Source: Xestospongia bergquistia | Lineage: Eukaryota > Porifera > Demospongiae > Haplosclerida > Petrosiidae | Assembly: GCA_963965975.1 (NCBI GenBank) | Contig: OZ014418.1 | Span: 5,778,775 to 5,842,774 of the forward strand | Direction: 5' to 3' | DNA length: 64,000 bases | Part shown: positions 44,932-56,456 of the stretch, one piece after another | Layout: each line of letters begins with the position of its first letter | Position numbering within the stretch: position 1 is the stretch's first letter | Position numbers and translations under genes: made by a program | Notes under the pieces: model-generated | Databases searched by the model: none | The model's input: only the letters and a program-made list of their open reading frames with translations | What the model was told of the DNA's origin: nothing

Positions 44932-45450
44932 CTGTGTATTAAATTATTATTTGGCGTCCGTTTCAGTATATATATGTACTTGTCCTAATATATGATAATA
45001 TATTAGGATAATGTATATATTAATAATAATAATATATTATAATAAATTGACCTAAAATATATTGTAGAAGCAATCAAGGTCTCAATATCAAGTAATTTAA
45101 CTTTCTACACTTGGCTTTAATACTCTGCGTCTTCCTCCCACTATTTGGATGGATTGCTGATGCATGGATTGGACGATACAGAGCTATTTTATATGGACTG
45201 TATTCTTTAATAATAGGATGTGTATTTTTTATTCTATTCTGTACCAATTTCAACAATAGAAACAGTTCATAATGTTGTCAGTTTTATAATGACAACATGA
45301 CAATTGTAGTTTGTAAAAAGAGCATTATTGACTGTAAATAGAATTGAAAATGAAGCATTGACCACATGACTATTGTAGCTATAAACTGTTTTCTACTGTT
45401 GTAATTGCCACTCAGCAAAATATTAGAGCTTTGTCATTTTTGATTTTGGC
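44932..45450. other. Junction of Ig receptor and POT array
   Basis: Holds an 11-bp-arm palindrome (44983-44993 / 44998-45008, TCCTAATATAT), an AT-rich AATAATAAT run, a POT scrap (45102-45234) and the 5' flank of copy K, with CACATGAC and CTATAAAC in place of the usual promoter boxes. Confidence 0.55.
45102..45234 (+). pseudogene. POT scrap K0 (TM2-TM3 region)
   Basis: About 130 bp matching LYLTSILRIFFPLFGW to IGCVFF, cut at both ends. A sister scrap lies at 46330-46470 in the same position before the next copy. Confidence 0.75.
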
Positions 45451-46266
45451 ATGAATGCTAGAAGTGTTTGTTCTTATCCAGTAGTATGTATTAAATCAAA
45501 AGGAGCTATCTTGATGATTTGGGTGTCCACAACTGTATATGGCTACTGTTCTTATGCTACCCCCCAAAATCTCAAAATCAATCAGGCTCTCTTTAATCAG
45601 AGTTTTCTTTTTATATGCTTGATTTCAATGCTCCAGATTTTCTTCCCACTATTTGGATGGATTGCTGATGCATGGATTGGACGATATAGAGCTATTTTAT
45701 ATGGACTGTATTCTTTAATAATAGGATGTGTATTTTTTGCAGGATCTGTTATTGTTTATGAACTTAACCTATTGATCTCGCAAATCTTTATTTATATGTT
45801 CAATGTTTTTAATTCACTTGGTTTAGCTGCTATATATGCTAATATTCTTCCTTTCATTACTGATCAAATTATAGAAGCATCTGGTGATGAACTCAGTGCT
45901 GCAGTTCATTGGTGGTATTGGAGTTTAGATTTTTCTCCTATGGTACTAGTGGCTTTTGTCTGTGCATTACGAAATATTTTACCTGTAATACTTCTATTGA
46001 TGTTGATTTTTGTATCATTCTCTGGTCTAGCTATTGCTCTCTCTAGTTTGTTTCTTTGTCAACACTGGTTAGACAAGACACCTCAGATCACTAACCCTAT
46101 TAAACATATTGTTAATGTACTCAACTATGTTAAAAATAACAAGTACCCCAGGAATCGTAGTGCTCTCACATACTGGGAACAAGATATCCCTTCACAACTG
46201 GACTTAGGTAAGAACAAATATGGTGGTCCTTTCTCAGAGGAGAATTATATTGGAATAATATATTAA
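45451..46266 (+). pseudogene. POT/PTR2 copy K, 5' half only
   Basis: Open for 271 codons from MNARSVCSYPVVCIKSKGA through TM1-TM6 and the central loop to GGPFSEE, then it runs into AT-rich junction sequence (NYIGIIY, stop). TM7-TM12 are absent. The break falls where the next tandem unit (scrap L0 plus copy L) begins, so the truncation is a by-product of the K0-K/L0-L duplication. Motifs present: GWIADAWIGRYRAI, PFITDQIIEASGDEL. A six-helix half transporter would probably not work alone. Confidence 0.8.
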
Positions 46267-46329
46267 TAATAATAATATATAATAACTTGACCTAATATAT
46301 CATGGAATCAATCAGGGTCTCAATATTAA

Positions 46330-46470
46330 GTATTTTCTCTTTCTATACTTGGCTTTAATACTTTACATCTTCTCACCCACTATTTGGATGGATTGGTGAT
46401 GCATGAATTTGACAATACAGAGCTATTTTATATGGACTGTATTTTTCAATAATAGGATGTGTATCTTTCT
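46330..46470 (+). pseudogene. POT scrap L0 (TM2-TM3 region)
   Basis: Sister of K0; about 140 bp with more changes (GDA for ADA, then a stop at the tryptophan region). Preceded by AATAATAATATATAATAACTTGACCTAATATAT-type junction text, like K0. Confidence 0.7.
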
Positions 46471-46718
46471 TTCTATTCTATTCTGTGTCGATTTCAACAA
46501 TAGAAACACTTCATAATGTTGTGAGTTTCATAATGACAACACAACTATTGTATTTTTTAAAGAGAGTGTTATGAACTACTTTCTGTCATTGCAATTAACA
46601 CATTAATAGAATTGAAAGTGAAACATTGACAATGTGACTATTGTAGTTGTAAACTGTTTTCTACTGTTGTGATTGCCACTCAGCAAAATATTAGAGCTTT
46701 GTCATTTTAGGTTTTACC

Positions 46719-48350
46719 ATGAACGCTAGAAGAGTTTGTTTTTATCCAGTAGTATGTATTAAATCAAAAGGAGCTATCTTGATGATTTGGGTGTCCATAG
46801 TAGTATATGCCTACTTGTATGAGGTTACCCCCCAATATCTTAATATCAATCAGGTTCTCTATAATCTGGATTTTCTTTTTTTTTGCTTTACTTTAATACT
46901 TTGCATCTTCTACCCACTATTTGGATGGATTGCTGATGCATGGATTGGACGATATAGAGCTATTTTATATGGACTGTATTCTTTAATAATAGGATGTGTA
47001 TTTTTTACAGGATCTGTTATGACTTATGAATTTAACACACTCGTGTCACAGGTCTTTTTTTATCTGTACAGTGTTTTCAATTCACTAGGTGTAGCCGCTT
47101 TATATGCTAATAATCTTCCTTTCATTACTGATCAAATGACAGGAGCATCTAGTGATGAACTTAGTTCTGCAGTACATTGGTGGTATTGGAGTTTAGAATT
47201 TTTTCCTATGGTACTAGAGGCTTTTATCTGTGCATTAAAAAATACTTTTCCTGTAATACTTCTATTGATTTTTGTATCATTGTCTGGTCTAACTATAGCT
47301 GTCTCTAGTCTGTTTCTCTGTCAACATTGGCTAGACAAAACACCTCAGATCACTAACCCTATTAAACATATTGCTAAAGTACTCAACTATGCTTAAAAGA
47401 ACAAATCCCCCAGGAATCGTAGTGCCCTCACCTACTGGGAACAAGATGTTCCTTCACGACTTGATATATGTAAGGATAAATATGGTGGTCCTTTCTCAGA
47501 GGAGGAGGTAGAGAATGTCAAGACAACATTGAGATTAATACTAGTTATTTTTATATGTTCAATGTTAGGAACAGCTTCACATGTGACTAAGGTACGACTA
47601 GATCACATGACAGTTAACCATGATACCATTTTTGCATGTTTTTTCAGTGATGAATACGGATTACTTCAGCTAATAACAACTTTTGGAATCCAATTATATC
47701 ATTTCATTATACGACCAATTATAAAGAAAACCACCAAATATACTCCTAGTATGTTGACATTAATTGGAGCTGGTTTATTTATTCATGTTTTAGGAACAGT
47801 AGGTATGGTAGTAATAGAGACTATAGGTCACGTCCAATCTGCTAATGTCACTTGCATGTTTAATGATAACATCAATGAGGTTATGTCTCTTAATTATTAC
47901 TGGACTATGATACCATTAATGCTGCGAGTAAGTGCATCCGTTTTTTGTGGGATAGTTATTCTAAAGTTTATCATTGCTCAATCTCCTCATGAAATGAAAG
48001 GATTTTTATTTGGACTTTGGTTTGCATTCAATGGTATAGCTAAACTGATTGGATATAATCTCTATCGTCCTTTTCATTTCCTTCCTACATCCATTCCTAT
48101 AAGTTGTGGTTTCTATTACTACCTCACTCAGACTCTCCTTCTCTTTCTTGTGTTCATTATCTTCCTCATTTTGTCTAAACATTACAAACTGAGAATGAGA
48201 AATAATCCGGTTAATCTACACATGATAGCGGAGACACATATTGCAGCTTATATTAACCAGGAAGAAGAGTATTATAGAGAAATTGATTGGGAAAATTACT
48301 GTATTAAATCATCAAGTTTTGGCAACTTTGGAGCCACTAATAATATGTGA
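46719..48350 (+). pseudogene. POT/PTR2 copy L: one internal stop in a full-length frame
   Basis: From MNARRVCFYPVVC to the stop at 48350 the frame is continuous (543 codons) except one TAA at 47394-47396, where paralogs have AGA (LNYARKN). Two adjacent-base changes (GCT AGA AAG to GCT TAA AAG) account for it. All later motifs are intact: GGPFSEEEVENVK, FIIRPIIKKTTKY, SPHEMKGFLFGL, LTQTLLLFLVF, tail SSSFGNFGATNNM. Either a very young pseudogene, a polymorphic null allele, or a sequence error. As it stands only TM1-TM6 would be made. Confidence 0.8.
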
Positions 48351-48793
48351 TTAATATGTGATTGATCATCCATTCCCTTTAATTTGCAAATTAATTATTA
48401 AATGTTTGACATTAGATGACTTATGTTGCTCTTCTGTTACTAATTTTTTTGCTTTCCTCATGTGGATTAGTTTATTTTGTAACTTAACAATATTATATAT
48501 AGCAATATTTGAATTTTTCACAAATAATGATAAAAGTAAAGCTCATAAAAGAATTGACCACTATCAGATATATTGGAACTTTCAATTAGAGATAGATGTA
48601 ATGATCCTGACATTAGTTTCAATGTATATACATAGCTGGTGATATATGACTTGTCATATATGTAATTTATATCAAGAAATTTGTGAATGGTATGAAATTA
48701 ACGAAAAAACTAATGTATTGCTTTAATAAATGTTTATTGATAATACATGTAAAGTCCATTTTACTATGTTTATGTTATATTATTATTATTTAG
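48351..48793. other. POT 3' flank joined to FANCD2 intron, unit 3
   Basis: No gene; counterpart of 20239-20714, with a short loss of the GATGTTGTTCAG word. Confidence 0.6.
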
Positions 48794-51700
48794 GTATCGT
48801 ACTATTGGAGTAATTGGTGCTGTAACTATTATCAGTCATATTGCTCACAAAAGGTATGTTATATTACATCTATATTACATGTATATTACATTTTTATTAC
48901 ATGTATATCACATGTGTATTACATGTATATTACATGTGTATTACATTTTTATTACATGTATATCACATGTATATTACATGTATATGGAATACAAACTATG
49001 ACAAAAATAGACATAAAATTTTTGATTTTTGCATGGTCTAGATTCACAATTTTACCGTTAATTCACGATTATTGCAATTTTCCATTCATGATTTTACCAA
49101 GAATTTATGATTCTTTGCAATTCTTGGCTCTTAATTTAATTGTCAATCTTACATTTTCATGATAAGCATGAATTGAGGATTGCAATAATCGTGAATTCAC
49201 AGTAAAATCATGAATTGTGAAGTGTAATAATTGCAGAATTCTATTACCATCATGAATTTAGACAGTGCAATAATCAAGAATTTTGTCTTTTTTTGTTGTA
49301 GTTTGTATTCCATACATGCATACTACATGTATATTATATGTATATTATGTGTATAGAACAAAACATATTTCCTAAACAAGGTTAATCATCTTGTAATTGT
49401 TTTGGAAGATACTGACTTCACAATAAGCATTGACTAGAGCTACAAAGATAATTTATTTAGCAGCAGAGTCTATGGAAGACTATAGTTACAGAATATTAAA
49501 ATATAAGCAGAGCAGCAAGCTACCAAGAAGCTTTTGAGCATGATTGTCATACCTATTGTCATAGTGCATGTTCATAGTTAATGTTAATAAAATTCATTAG
49601 TTGGTATATGCATCAGATGGATTTTATTAGTCTCTTTTGATCATCACATACAATAATACAATAAAAATTAATGATTAGACAATCATATTTGTGTGTGTGT
49701 GTGTGTGTAATATGTGATCTAAAATGATTATATACAACTGCTTGGCAGTAAAATGCAGTAAATGAAGTCGTGGTTAATATCAGTCCAATACAAAAAATGC
49801 AAACAATATAATAGGAATGGCAGTTCTAATATCATTATAGAACAGTCACATGCAGAAATAAATGGAACAATAATTATATAGGTATCTCTTAACAAGATTA
49901 ATTTGTATACATTCTGATTGCTATTTCCTTGAAGCAATTTGGTGATAGAATTATCATAATATCTTGATATGATATTGAAGTACTCCTTCTAGAACCAAAA
50001 GAAGAAACAAGATAATTTAACTATTACGTTTCTAAATTTTCTACTTTAGCAATTAATAGCTTATAAGTAAGTTTGTTAATAAATAAATAAATTTCAGGCA
50101 ACGATGTGCATTGTGTGTGTGACAGCCATTTTTCTGTGCCATCCTTAAACACTACTGTGAATTTAAATTATAAGATCATCTTCTAAAACTATTATGAGAT
50201 AAATTTTTAAAACGCAATGATTTGACATATGATATATGATGAGGTTATGCTTCCTTAGAGATCAGACATGCTCTAGTCTATATGTTAAATACTTATTATT
50301 TCTCTATATTAATGCACAAGTGTGTGTATTTATTTCATGTTATCTCTAGGCTTCATCATTATTGGAACAGGTCATGTCCAATTGTAGTAGTACCAGTGAT
50401 ATGTCTTGTACATTTTTTGATGAGATGGCAAAGGTGGTAACAAAAGGAAAATTACACAATGACTTCTTAGTAAGAAATGAAGAATAGACTAAACTGTAGC
50501 TGACCATATAGACCTACAGTATATTGTACTATGCTCATGGTTACTTTCTTAATAGGATCACTTATGTGAGTTTGTAACTGTTAAATTTCAAGACCTCTAT
50601 GTCATTGAGTTTTCTGATAAAGTTGAAAGGTACCTCATAAACAGATTATAATAGACCACTTTAAGTTCAATGACATTCATTCAATTGGTAGGCTTGATTT
50701 TGTTATCATATTCCTAAAAGTGTAGGTATGTAATCTATGTAGTGGTATCATTATAATACATTATATGATAGTATAATGCCATTCTGAGTATCTCTGTGTT
50801 GGACATATTAATATAATGACTATACTTTACTTTGTATGTGACAATATTATTTTTATTGTGACCTATAATTTGTAATTCTTTGGTTCTAGTGATAATGGAA
50901 TACCTACAGAGTTATCATATGATCTTGATACAACAATGCATGATGGAGAAGATTCTATTGCTTTGAACATATTGCCAATGTTAACATCATCTATTAGGAA
51001 AGAGAATACCAGGTACATATCATACTTCACCCTTAGTCAGTGATACACACATGGTATCTTAGGGTATGAAAATGATATTTAAATGATTATATCATATAAT
51101 GCACATCTTGTTTATGTAGTTCTGGTGACATTTGATGTTTAAATGCTCATTTTAAACTTTTACGATCATGTGAACAAGCTCTTAGCGGAGGACTCTCAGA
51201 AATCGATGCATTATTAGGTATGAAATATTATAAATAATTGTCCTCCTTAAGTTTAAAACATCCTCCATGTTTGTTCCATTAATAAGTTAGACTTTTGATG
51301 GATAATTTGATGTCAATCTTGAGGAAACATCAGTACAATTTTCATTGTCCACTATTAAGGAGTTTTACTATTGTATACATGCAATGTTGTTCATGTAAAT
51401 TTGATCAACTATATTTCATTGTTAGGTTGTCCTGTTGTACTTTGTAGTGCTGCTAAACTAGATCTTGAGTCATTTCATGATCTACCTATGGTACAAAAAC
51501 AGTATATATGTGCCTCATTGTTTCATTGTCTTAACTGGTTTAGAGAACTGGTACGTTCTACTAACACAATGTACATATATGCCTATTATATTATTTTTGT
51601 CCATATATATGTATAACCTATTCATTGGTCTCTCTATCTATCAATCTATACATACATGTACATATACATGGGTTTCTATGACAACTAACAGTGTTTAGGA

Positions 51701-54700
51701 TTTAAAAGAATCATGTTATAATAATAATAATATACCTTTTTTCTGTTATATTATAATATATATATTGTACTATAGGTGTCCTCTTTTTTTGGGAAAAAAA
51801 AAATGAAATGAAAGGCAAAGTTCTTCTCAGACTAAAGAACATAATAGAATTACAGGACCAATTTCAAGGATGTTTATCAGGTGACTGTATTCTAATACAT
51901 TAACAGTATATTATTAATATCTGTATTACAGTCACTAGTAGTCCTATACCAACTATGGAAGGATATCAAGTAAAGGCATCCTCTAAGAAGTCCAGCAGGT
52001 AATGTGTATTGTTAATAGAGTGTGGATATCTATAGTATTATACTGTAGATCTGGTAATAAAACAGCTATAGGAGCAGATCAGACTGTGATTGTGACACAA
52101 ACTGAAGAGAGCTTTAATAAGGTAAGTACCAATATTGCAATATAGCAAGTGTACTTATGTGAATCAATGTTGTTGAAGTTGACCCTCTGATCAAGTATCA
52201 TTAATGCATACCTATTGCTAATATATATTTCCTTGCTTGTTTTATTATATTTCATAGGATGTTGATACCACACTTAACAAAACTTCAAAGGGAAGCACCA
52301 GTACTGTTATATATGATCAGATAAAACCACATTTCAGGTAATTAAAGTCACACAATATCAAGTAATTATTATTGCTATGTGTAGGACATTGGATATATCT
52401 GCTTATCTGGCACTAACATATGGTCCACTAACTAAATCAATTCTTGATACAAATATGCAATCAAGGGAGTCTGTAGAACTATATTTACAACCTCCTGAAC
52501 TCCTGTTTCTTCTTGAAAATTTGAAGAACAGATTACACAAGAGAGATCATGTTAGTATATACCAGTAATACTTGTAGTTTTGTGTACATGTACATACATA
52601 TGTATTTATATGTATGTGTGTGTGTGTGCATGCTAAATGTTTCATTTATAATAACTCTTCATCAATGTTGCTGTAGATCATGTGATAATTGATTTGTATT
52701 GCTTTAGAATGTTGAAAGACGAGGTGTTCATGAGAAGTCATTTGTAGAAATGTTTGTTCAAAAACTACTCTGTGGTTTATGTAATCATTTAGAAAATATA
52801 AGCAAGGTACACTTTATAATAGTAGTTATATATAAGGCATTGTGTAAAATAGGATGACTTTGACAGCTCAGAAAACAGCTTATGTGTTGATTCTTGTGTA
52901 CAGTCTATTTATGAAGTGTTAGCTTCTTTTTTCAGTCTGTGAGTTGATTCTCTTTAGCTTGGCTTTGATCTAAATTCCTCTCTCTCTCTCGATCTTTTTT
53001 CAGATGTATTGATGAAGACTTGCTAACAAATGGACTAAGAGTAATATCAGATCGTTCCCTTCAAACATGTAGTCAAGATATAATAGAAAACAGAACATGT
53101 CTAGCTCAGTATGTACTTATATTATAGTTCAATTTACTATTTTTAACTTATCCTTGTGTACTACAATTGTTTTCACTCTTTGGCATGGCTATATATACAT
53201 GTATGCATGTAAGTCTAATAGCTATTACATCCCACATCAAAACACCCATTCATAATACATTAATATACTCTATACTGTAGTATTATCTACTTTCAATATC
53301 CTTAGGAATGCTATGGAATATTTTGAAGGCTATTTCCTTAAAATACCTAATTTGCAATGTGCAGCTGCTGTTGGTAAATTATATGTTGCCTTAGCAACCA
53401 GTACACAAGTAAACGAACTGAAAAACATTACCAGTTAGTTTTATGAAACTAATATGATGTCGTGTGATAATGTTGTAGGCTCATTTTGTGAACGACTATT
53501 GAAGAAAGATTGGAGAGATTTGGAAAACATTGTTAATAAAAGTGATGCACTTGAACTCATAATAAGGTACTATATTAGTTAATAGGATGGATAGAGAGAT
53601 GGGTGGGTTAGTGGTATATGTGTTAAAGCAGACATACAACATGCTTTAAGTTATATGTCTTCATATTATATTGTAGGTATTATATTGAGTGGTCAGATAA
53701 TCCTATAGATGTGGTTGAAGAACTTTGTGGTAATGTTATACCTGAACTACTGGGAGATGAACCTTTAAATCAGTCTACTATATTTCCCACTCTCAACTTG
53801 TAAGTATATATTATATGTGACTTGATTTGAGACAATCAGATGGTTTTAAATGAATGGTTTACATGTTAGTGCATTATATTTAATCCCTCTTTATTAATAC
53901 AATTCATATTATTATAGGGTGAGGTAGTGTCTGTATTAAAGAGTCTACAGAAGGCAACACGTTGCTTACAACATTATTGTGGTCATTCAAAAGTGGCTAA
54001 AAATGTAGCTCTTACTACTCATGTACCTCAGCTCAAACGAAGTCTGGAGACATTAGTATTTCAAGTTAAGGTATATCAATGAATAGTGCGTTATGCAGGA
54101 TAATAGTTTTGTATTACAGGAACTTCTCATTAATCATGAATGTGTGGAAGCATTTTGGATGGGAAATTTAAAGAATCGAAATATACAGGTATGTCTTAAA
54201 AATAGATATCCCTAATATTTGGGTGTGGTGTGATTATATTCTATGATAATAATAACTATCATAACAGTTATGATAGACAGTTATGATAGTTCTTGCTGTA
54301 ATGTCTAATGTTTGAATGTAAAAAAGGGCGAGGAAATTTTAACACAAGTATCTAGTGCATCTACAGATAACCAACCAGTGGGTGGTGAAGATAGAGAAGT
54401 AAGATTGTTATCATTATGAAACATAATGCTTGTTTAAAGTAAATCTGTAGCATTCTTATCTCAGCAGATATTCTGTTTATGTAGCAGGTAGTACTATAAT
54501 TTTTGAGTCATTTGTGTACACTCACATCATTATAAAAGGGAAATAAAACAAATAGACTTTGCTAAAATTGTAGAGTGGGAATTGAGATGCTAGATACATA
54601 ATTAATCACAGCCAGTAGAGGTGTGTTTATTGTATTGTGACAGGAAATCTACTGAGATCACTGATAGCTAATTAATCTTGCTGCCTCTGTGTTGATCTCT

Positions 54701-54859
54701 GTCTGTTACCTGAAAAAATACTTTAGATGACTACAACTAAAGTATCTGTATTACAGTAACAGCAAGAGTTCTAAACTATAGTATATTATTTCTCTTTTAT
54801 AGAGTGTAAGTACTGCTCCAGAGGAAGATGAAGTAATGGACTTAACCATTGACTCATAA
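48794..54859 (+). pseudogene. FANCD2 C-terminal half, copy 3 (decayed)
   Basis: First exon 48794-48853, last coding exon ending 54859. Exon 2 is deleted (join near 50267), and exons 19-21 are deleted together (join near 53872), taking the GC-donor intron with them. Exon 6 carries a TGA for the arginine codon of GDIRCL. Exon 8 has an A-rich rewrite of the GEEDNE codons that is one base short. Exons 9-18 and 22-25 otherwise match copy 1 more closely than copy 2 does. Intron 1 holds a MITE (48985-49312). Confidence 0.85.
48985..49312. mobile_element. 328-bp foldback MITE in FANCD2 intron 1
   Basis: Begins TGGAATACAAACTATGACAA and ends with the matching inverted sequence (TTGTAGTTTGTATTCCA). The inverted repeats extend at least ~65 bp with few mismatches, and much of the interior continues to fold on itself (repeats of ATTCACGATTATTGCA). 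Flanked by TA on both sides, within the 11-bp minisatellite. Absent from units 1 and 2. TA duplication suggests a Tc1/mariner-type helper, but the ends are not diagnostic. Confidence 0.8.
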
Positions 54860-55424
54860 CATTGAATAAGTTTACTTTCTTGTTTTCTACATCTACGAAT
54901 GCACTTACTTGTACATCATAAGTTGTATTAACCTCTAAATGTACAGTATGCTAGGATATGTGCTCACATTGTTGGTAAAAGTACTCATCAGTAGATTTTG
55001 ACTGGCTTAATTTATAACCAATGACAATTTCTATGAAACAAGTTATAAGTACTTTTTATTTTTTCTTAGCAGTGTTTCATGTTCCAAATTGTAGTTAATC
55101 AATCTATTTCTTCGTCCTTTTGATGCTTCTCCACTTATGGAAAATGAATGCTCAATTGGTGCAGTTCCAGTAAATACCTAACAAAATATTTTTAGTTCCA
55201 GTTCTAATTCTAGTACCAAGATAAAATTATTTTAGTTATAGTACTAGTTATAGAACTGGAACTTAAATTAAAAAGATGGTACTAAAATTACTTTTAGTTC
55301 CAGTACCTAAGAACTGGAACAATACTACTTTAAAGGAAGTATGTCAACATTCTAATAGTCATGTTGTCATCGTGTGACTCACTGGATTATAAACTGTTTT
55401 CTGTTGCTGCAATTGATAATTGAA
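54860..55424. other. Breakpoint region after unit 3
   Basis: 54860-55006 is FANCD2 3' flank; then a truncated hAT; from 55328 the 5' flank of POT copy M, matching 58977 onward before copy N, with a weak promoter (TCGTGTGAC, GATTATAAA). Confidence 0.65.
55043..55327 (-). mobile_element. Truncated hAT element at the unit 3 breakpoint
   Basis: Minus-strand reading from 55170 to the TAA at 55043 gives a hAT transposase C-terminus: TAPIEHSFSISGEASKGRRN, RLINYNLEHETLLR. The outer end at 55327 (reverse complement TAGTATTGTTCCAGTTCTTA) is a hAT-type terminus and abuts CTTTAAAG (55328-55335). The same CTTTAAAG occurs uninterrupted at 58977-58984 before copy N, the probable empty site. The other terminus is missing: the element runs straight into FANCD2 flank at GGCTT. 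Different from the 1896-3457 element in sequence. Confidence 0.75.
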
Positions 55425-56456
55425 ATGAAAGCTAAAAGACTTTGTTCTTATCCAGTGCTATATGTCAACTTTAAAGGAGCTATCTTGATGATTTGGGTGT
55501 CAGCATCTATATATTATATGTATAGATCTCATGCTGACATTGTCAGTGTTCCTAATGATCAGTCAATTTTTTTTTCTACATGTATGTCACATTACAAATC
55601 TTTTTTCCACTTTTTGGATGGATTGCTGGTGCATGGATTGGACGATACAAAACTATTTTATATAGCCTTTATTTGTTGGTACTGGCGTCCATATCTTTGA
55701 CAGCATCTGTTATTATCAATGACTTCAGCCATTGTTTTCACAAATTTGTCTTCATGTAAGCAATATTTTAAATCCACTTGGAACGGCTGCTGTATATGCT
55801 AATATGTTTACTTTTATTACTGATCAAATGATAGGATCACTATGTATACTCCTAGTATGTTGACAGTAATTGGAGCTGGTTTTTTCTTCAAAATGTCAGG
55901 AACTATTGGAATGGCAGCAATAGAAACTGTCGGTCATCTTGAAAAACCTAATGTGACTTGTATTATTAAAAATAACATTGAAGTAGTTATGTCTCTCAAT
56001 TATTACTGGACTATTATACCACAAATGTTAGAAACATTTGGAAGAGAGCTTTATATCATAGCTCTTATAGAATTCATCATTGCTCAGTCTCCTTTACAAA
56101 CAAAAGGGTTTTTATTAGGCCTATTTTATGGATTTAGTGCTACAGCTGAACTCATTGGCTCCAACCTTGATCAACTTTTCTTGTTACTTCCTCAGTCCAT
56201 TCCTATAAGTTGTGGTTTCTATTACTACCTCACTCAGACTTTCCTTCTCTTACTTTTATTTGTTGTTTTCTACATTCTGTCTAAACATTACAAACTGAGA
56301 GTAAGAAATAATCCAGTTAATATTCACATGATAGTTGATAGACATATCACAGCTTATATTGACCAGGAAGATGAGTATTTTAAGGACATTGATGAAGAAA
56401 ACTACAGCTCTATTAACTCATCAAGTAATAGTAGCTTTGGTGTCACTTATAATTAA
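55425..56456 (+). pseudogene. POT/PTR2 copy M, internally deleted twin of copy N
   Basis: Near-identical to copy N at both ends. It has a frameshift near 55600, a further one in the FQPLFSQ region, a lost codon block in TM4, and about 590 bp missing where ATGATAGG (after ITDQ) is joined to ATCACTATGTATACTCC (TM8-TM9 loop). The 3' part (YTPSMLTVIGAGFFFKM to SSFGVTYN) is open for 204 codons. Second subfamily. Copies M and N share about 800 bp of 3' flank, so they are a recent tandem pair. Confidence 0.85.

Larger units (their letters stand above)
46719..55006. repeat. Segmental duplication unit 3, PAQR missing
   Basis: POT copy L and FANCD2 copy 3 in the usual arrangement. Homology to unit 1 continues past the FANCD2 stop to GACTGGCTT near 55006, then stops at a hAT fragment; the PAQR gene and gap are gone. 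Confidence 0.85.
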
